From assembly GCA_945882475.1 (NCBI GenBank), contig CAMCWJ010000116.1, positions 1 to 8,227 on the forward strand: DNA of 8,227 nucleotides. The letters are read 5' to 3'. Both the position numbers and the translations under genes were made by a program. This document shows, in pieces, positions 6,326-8,227 of this stretch. How positions within the stretch are numbered: the first letter of the stretch is position 1; each line of letters begins with the position of its first letter. The notes beneath the pieces are model-generated. The model ran no database searches. It had not been told where the DNA came from and saw only the letters and a program-made list of their open reading frames with translations. The DNA is from Bifidobacterium breve (GTDB lineage Bacteria; Actinomycetota; Actinomycetes; Mycobacteriales; Mycobacteriaceae).

Positions 6326-7813
6326 ATGGCCCAACACGACCCCGCGGTCCCGCCGGGCCTGCCGGCGGGGCGTGCGGTGGCCCTCGACGACCGGGTTGTG
6401 ATCCGGGGCGAGGCGTCGGTCGTGCTCGGGGGCGCGCCATTCGGTGTCCTCCGCATCGCCCCCGCCGCACGGCCCTTCCTTCGACGGCTAAGCGACGCCG
6501 GACCGGCCGGCCTGGTGCCCTCGGCGGGCGTCGAACGGGCGGTGGTCGACCTGCTGCTGGCGCGCGGAATCGTGCACCCGGTGGCCTACACCGGCACCGC
6601 CGAACCGCACACCGTCGCGGTGGTCGTGCCCGCCTATCAGTGCGCGACCCTGCTCGAGGCGTGCCTCGCCTCGCTGCGGACCGCCGACCCGGACGTCCCA
6701 ATCGTCGTGGTCGACGACGCCTCCCCCGACGCGGCGGTCGGTGCGGTGGCACTGGCGCACGGCGCGACCCTGATCCGCCACCCGGTGAATCGCGGGCCGG
6801 CGGCCGCGCGCAACACCGGCCTGTCCGCGGTAGACGCGGAAGTCGTCGCGTTCGTCGACGCCGACTGCGCCGTCACCACCGGGTGGCTCGGTCCGTTACT
6901 CCCACATTTCGACGACGTCCGGGTCGCCGCCGTCGCTCCTCGGATCAGTCCACGCTCGGATTCCGACGGCCCGCTGGAGAGATACGAGATCACCCGGTCG
7001 GCCCTCGACATGGGCCCGCGACCGGAGTTGGTGACCCCCGGTGGCGCACTGGGGTATCTACCGTCGGCGGCCCTGCTGATCAGACGATCCGCCCTGGGCC
7101 CGGGCTTCGACGAACAGCTGCGGGTCGGCGAGGACGTCTATCTGATCTGGCGACTGGTGGACGCGGGCTGGATGGTCCGCTACGAGCCCGCCGCACTGGT
7201 AACGCACCGAACTCGTCCGCAGCTATTCGACTGGGCAGCAAGACATTTCGCCTACGGCACCTCGGCCGCCGAACTGGACCGCCGCCACCCTGGCCGGCTC
7301 ACCCCCGCACGGGTGTCGCCGTGGAGTGCCGCGGTGGGCCTGCTGGTGCTGGCCCGCCGGCCCTCACTGGGCCTCGCCGCGGCGACCGGCGTTGGCGTAG
7401 CGGCCGTCGCAACCGGTCTGTTGGCGCGCACCCTGAGCCGCTCATCGGTGGATCCGCGGGTGGCTCCGGTCCTGTTCGGCAAGGGCCTGCTTTCCGATGC
7501 CGCGGCCACCGGGCACCTGCTGCGCCGCGAGTGGTGGCCGATTGGCTGGCTGACACTGGTGCTCGCCCCGAAGTCCCGGGTGGCCCGCGCCGCGGCGGCG
7601 AGCATGCTGGCACCGATCGCCCACGAATGGCTTACCGGGCGGACGCAGTCCGGTGTCGTGCGGTACTTCGCGATGCGACTGCTCGAGGACGCCGCCTACG
7701 GCAGTGGGGTGATCGCGAGCGCGGTCCGCCGCAGGCGCCCCGGCGTCCTGCTACCGCGGATGCGACATTCGAGTGCGCGTGATCGACGATCGCGGCCCGC
7801 GGGGCCGCAGTAG
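6326..7813 (+). CDS. Family 2 glycosyltransferase, MftF-like (mycofactocin glycosyltransferase relative)
   Basis: The 495-residue product has an inverting GT-A domain: VVVPAYQ (99-105), VVVDDAS (127-133), HPVNRGPAAARNTGL (152-166), the metal-binding FVDADC with Asp178 and Asp180, and GEDVYLIWRL with Glu269-Asp270. Order and wording follow MftF (Rv0696 of M. tuberculosis), including VAPRI, RYE, a YLPSAA segment, RYEPAALVTH and the following QLFDWAARHFAYGTSAAEL. MftF adds glucose units to the redox cofactor mycofactocin. Residues 1-90 form a separate small domain, also present in MftF, that looks PqqD-like. Hydrophobic segments at about 332-371 and 400-415 suggest membrane attachment. No mftA-E gene is visible on either side, so this may be a paralogue with another acceptor, and I give no symbol. 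The ATG is preceded by a TAGGCT at leaderless spacing. Confidence 0.9.
   Translation: MAQHDPAVPPGLPAGRAVALDDRVVIRGEASVVLGGAPFGVLRIAPAARPFLRRLSDAGPAGLVPSAGVERAVVDLLLARGIVHPVAYTGTAEPHTVAVVVPAYQCATLLEACLASLRTADPDVPIVVVDDASPDAAVGAVALAHGATLIRHPVNRGPAAARNTGLSAVDAEVVAFVDADCAVTTGWLGPLLPHFDDVRVAAVAPRISPRSDSDGPLERYEITRSALDMGPRPELVTPGGALGYLPSAALLIRRSALGPGFDEQLRVGEDVYLIWRLVDAGWMVRYEPAALVTHRTRPQLFDWAARHFAYGTSAAELDRRHPGRLTPARVSPWSAAVGLLVLARRPSLGLAAATGVGVAAVATGLLARTLSRSSVDPRVAPVLFGKGLLSDAAATGHLLRREWWPIGWLTLVLAPKSRVARAAAASMLAPIAHEWLTGRTQSGVVRYFAMRLLEDAAYGSGVIASAVRRRRPGVLLPRMRHSSARDRRSRPAGPQ
7792..7808 (+). terminator. GC-rich perfect hairpin at the end of the glycosyltransferase gene
   Basis: GCGGCCC, a three-base GCG loop and GGGCCGC form a perfect seven-base stem just before the TAG at 7811-7813. 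There is no T-run after it. Tail-less hairpins have been proposed as terminators in mycobacteria, but this one lies inside the coding sequence and could equally be chance in GC-rich DNA. A similar string (GATCGCGGGGCCCGC, 7818-7832) follows it. Confidence 0.25.
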
Positions 7814-7850
7814 GGTCGATCGCGGGGCCCGCCGCGGGCGTGCCGTGCTG

Positions 7851-7856
7851 GAAAGG
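7851..7856 (+). promoter_or_regulatory. Ribosome binding site of the MpaB-family gene
   Basis: GAAAGG lies eight bases before the GTG at 7865. It is the only purine-rich site in the 51-base gap and supports this start. Confidence 0.5.
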
Positions 7857-7864
7857 TGGCAATC

Positions 7865-8227
7865 GTGTCTGCTCCCAGTGCGTTTCGCTGGCCGCAGGCC
7901 CGCGATTCCGGACGGCCGGCGCGAGTTCGTTCCAGGATCAAACGCATCACCGGCTTCGACCTTCTGCCCGACGACGCCGTGGTGGCCGAGTACGGACGCT
8001 TGCTCAACACCGGCGACCCGGTAGCCGAGCAATTCGTCGACGAGACATTCCTGGGACCGCTGGGCCCGGACCGGTCCCGAGAGTTACTCGACCAGGCACT
8101 GGCGGGTTCGGTTGACGGCGTGCCGGGCGCACCGGAGTCGATGAAGGCATTGTTCGCCGAGTTCGAGCACATCCCCGACTGGGTGAATCCGGAACTGGTC
8201 GAACAGGGTGCCGCGGTCTGGCGGCGC
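7865..8227 (+). CDS. MpaB-family oxygenase (DUF2236), 3' truncated by window edge
   Basis: The frame is open from GTG 7865 to the window end, giving the first 121 residues. The visible part fits the N-terminal region of the MpaB/latex-clearing-protein family (formerly DUF2236): a basic leader, ITGFDLLPDDAVVAEYGRLL, then GDPVAEQFVDETFLGPLG, and the characteristic helix-turn segment FAEFEHIPDWVNPELVEQG, which resembles the family's VPDWVD motif. Members are haem-dependent oxygenases or are annotated as such. The conserved haem-ligand and Arg/His region would lie beyond the window, so activity cannot be judged. There is no signal peptide. The gene is 51 bases downstream of the glycosyltransferase on the same strand, so it may be co-transcribed unless the hairpin at 7792-7808 acts as a terminator. 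The start is supported by GAAAGG at proper spacing. The family call is fairly sure, the substrate unknown. Confidence 0.8.
   Translation, partial: MSAPSAFRWPQARDSGRPARVRSRIKRITGFDLLPDDAVVAEYGRLLNTGDPVAEQFVDETFLGPLGPDRSRELLDQALAGSVDGVPGAPESMKALFAEFEHIPDWVNPELVEQGAAVWRR

Noticed and set aside
4428..6401. A 657-codon open frame on the plus strand
   Set aside because: It runs antisense to the DoxX, esterase and secreted-protein genes, and its translation is dominated by Arg, Pro, Gly and His with no domain. Long stop-free antisense frames are normal in DNA this GC-rich.
6303..6752. An N-terminal extension of the secreted protein upstream of 6302
   Set aside because: It is antisense to the glycosyltransferase, highly Arg/Pro-rich, and would bury the signal peptide.
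6247..7782. A 511-codon open frame on the plus strand overlapping the glycosyltransferase
   Set aside because: It is out of frame with clear GT2 motifs and has an Arg/Gly/Pro-rich composition with no recognisable family.

Overview
The window looks like chromosomal DNA of a high-GC actinobacterium, very probably a Mycobacterium or Mycolicibacterium. Codon third positions are strongly G/C, GTG starts are frequent, several genes appear leaderless, and Tpx, CorA and a PimC-like mannosyltransferase are recognisably mycobacterial. I see no tRNA, rRNA, CRISPR array, insertion sequence or other mobile element. This is a set of ordinary genes with some unusual regulatory and evolutionary details, not an obvious new defence or biosynthetic system.

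Layout. Bases 1-1460 (+ strand) hold the 3' part of an esterase-like/phytase-like beta-propeller gene, then the thiol peroxidase gene tpx. Bases 1576-6302 (- strand) hold six genes in close tandem, read from high to low coordinates: a secreted protein with a C-terminal beta domain, a secreted PHB-depolymerase/feruloyl-esterase-type hydrolase, a DoxX-family membrane protein, a small secreted two-cysteine protein, a PimC-like GT4 mannosyltransferase, and the CorA magnesium channel. Gaps between them are 33, 29, 26, 80 and 47 bases. Bases 6326-8227 (+ strand) hold a family-2 glycosyltransferase resembling the mycofactocin glycosyltransferase MftF, then the 5' part of an MpaB-family (DUF2236) oxygenase gene that runs off the window.

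Regulation. Several genes have a TANNNT hexamer ending 6-7 bases before the start codon and no Shine-Dalgarno sequence, which is the layout of leaderless mycobacterial transcripts. The clearest case is the 23-base gap between the divergent genes at 6302 (-) and 6326 (+), where two opposed -10 hexamers share two base pairs. The esterase, corA and MpaB-family genes instead have purine-rich ribosome binding sites, which also settle their starts.

Themes. Most products act at or beyond the cell envelope: three exported proteins, two membrane proteins, and a PIM-type lipid mannosyltransferase. Tpx is a cytosolic peroxide-detoxifying enzyme. The items most worth checking are the overlapping divergent promoters, the MftF-like enzyme lying apart from any visible mycofactocin genes, and the esterase whose lipobox-like motif has Phe where a lipoprotein would have Cys.
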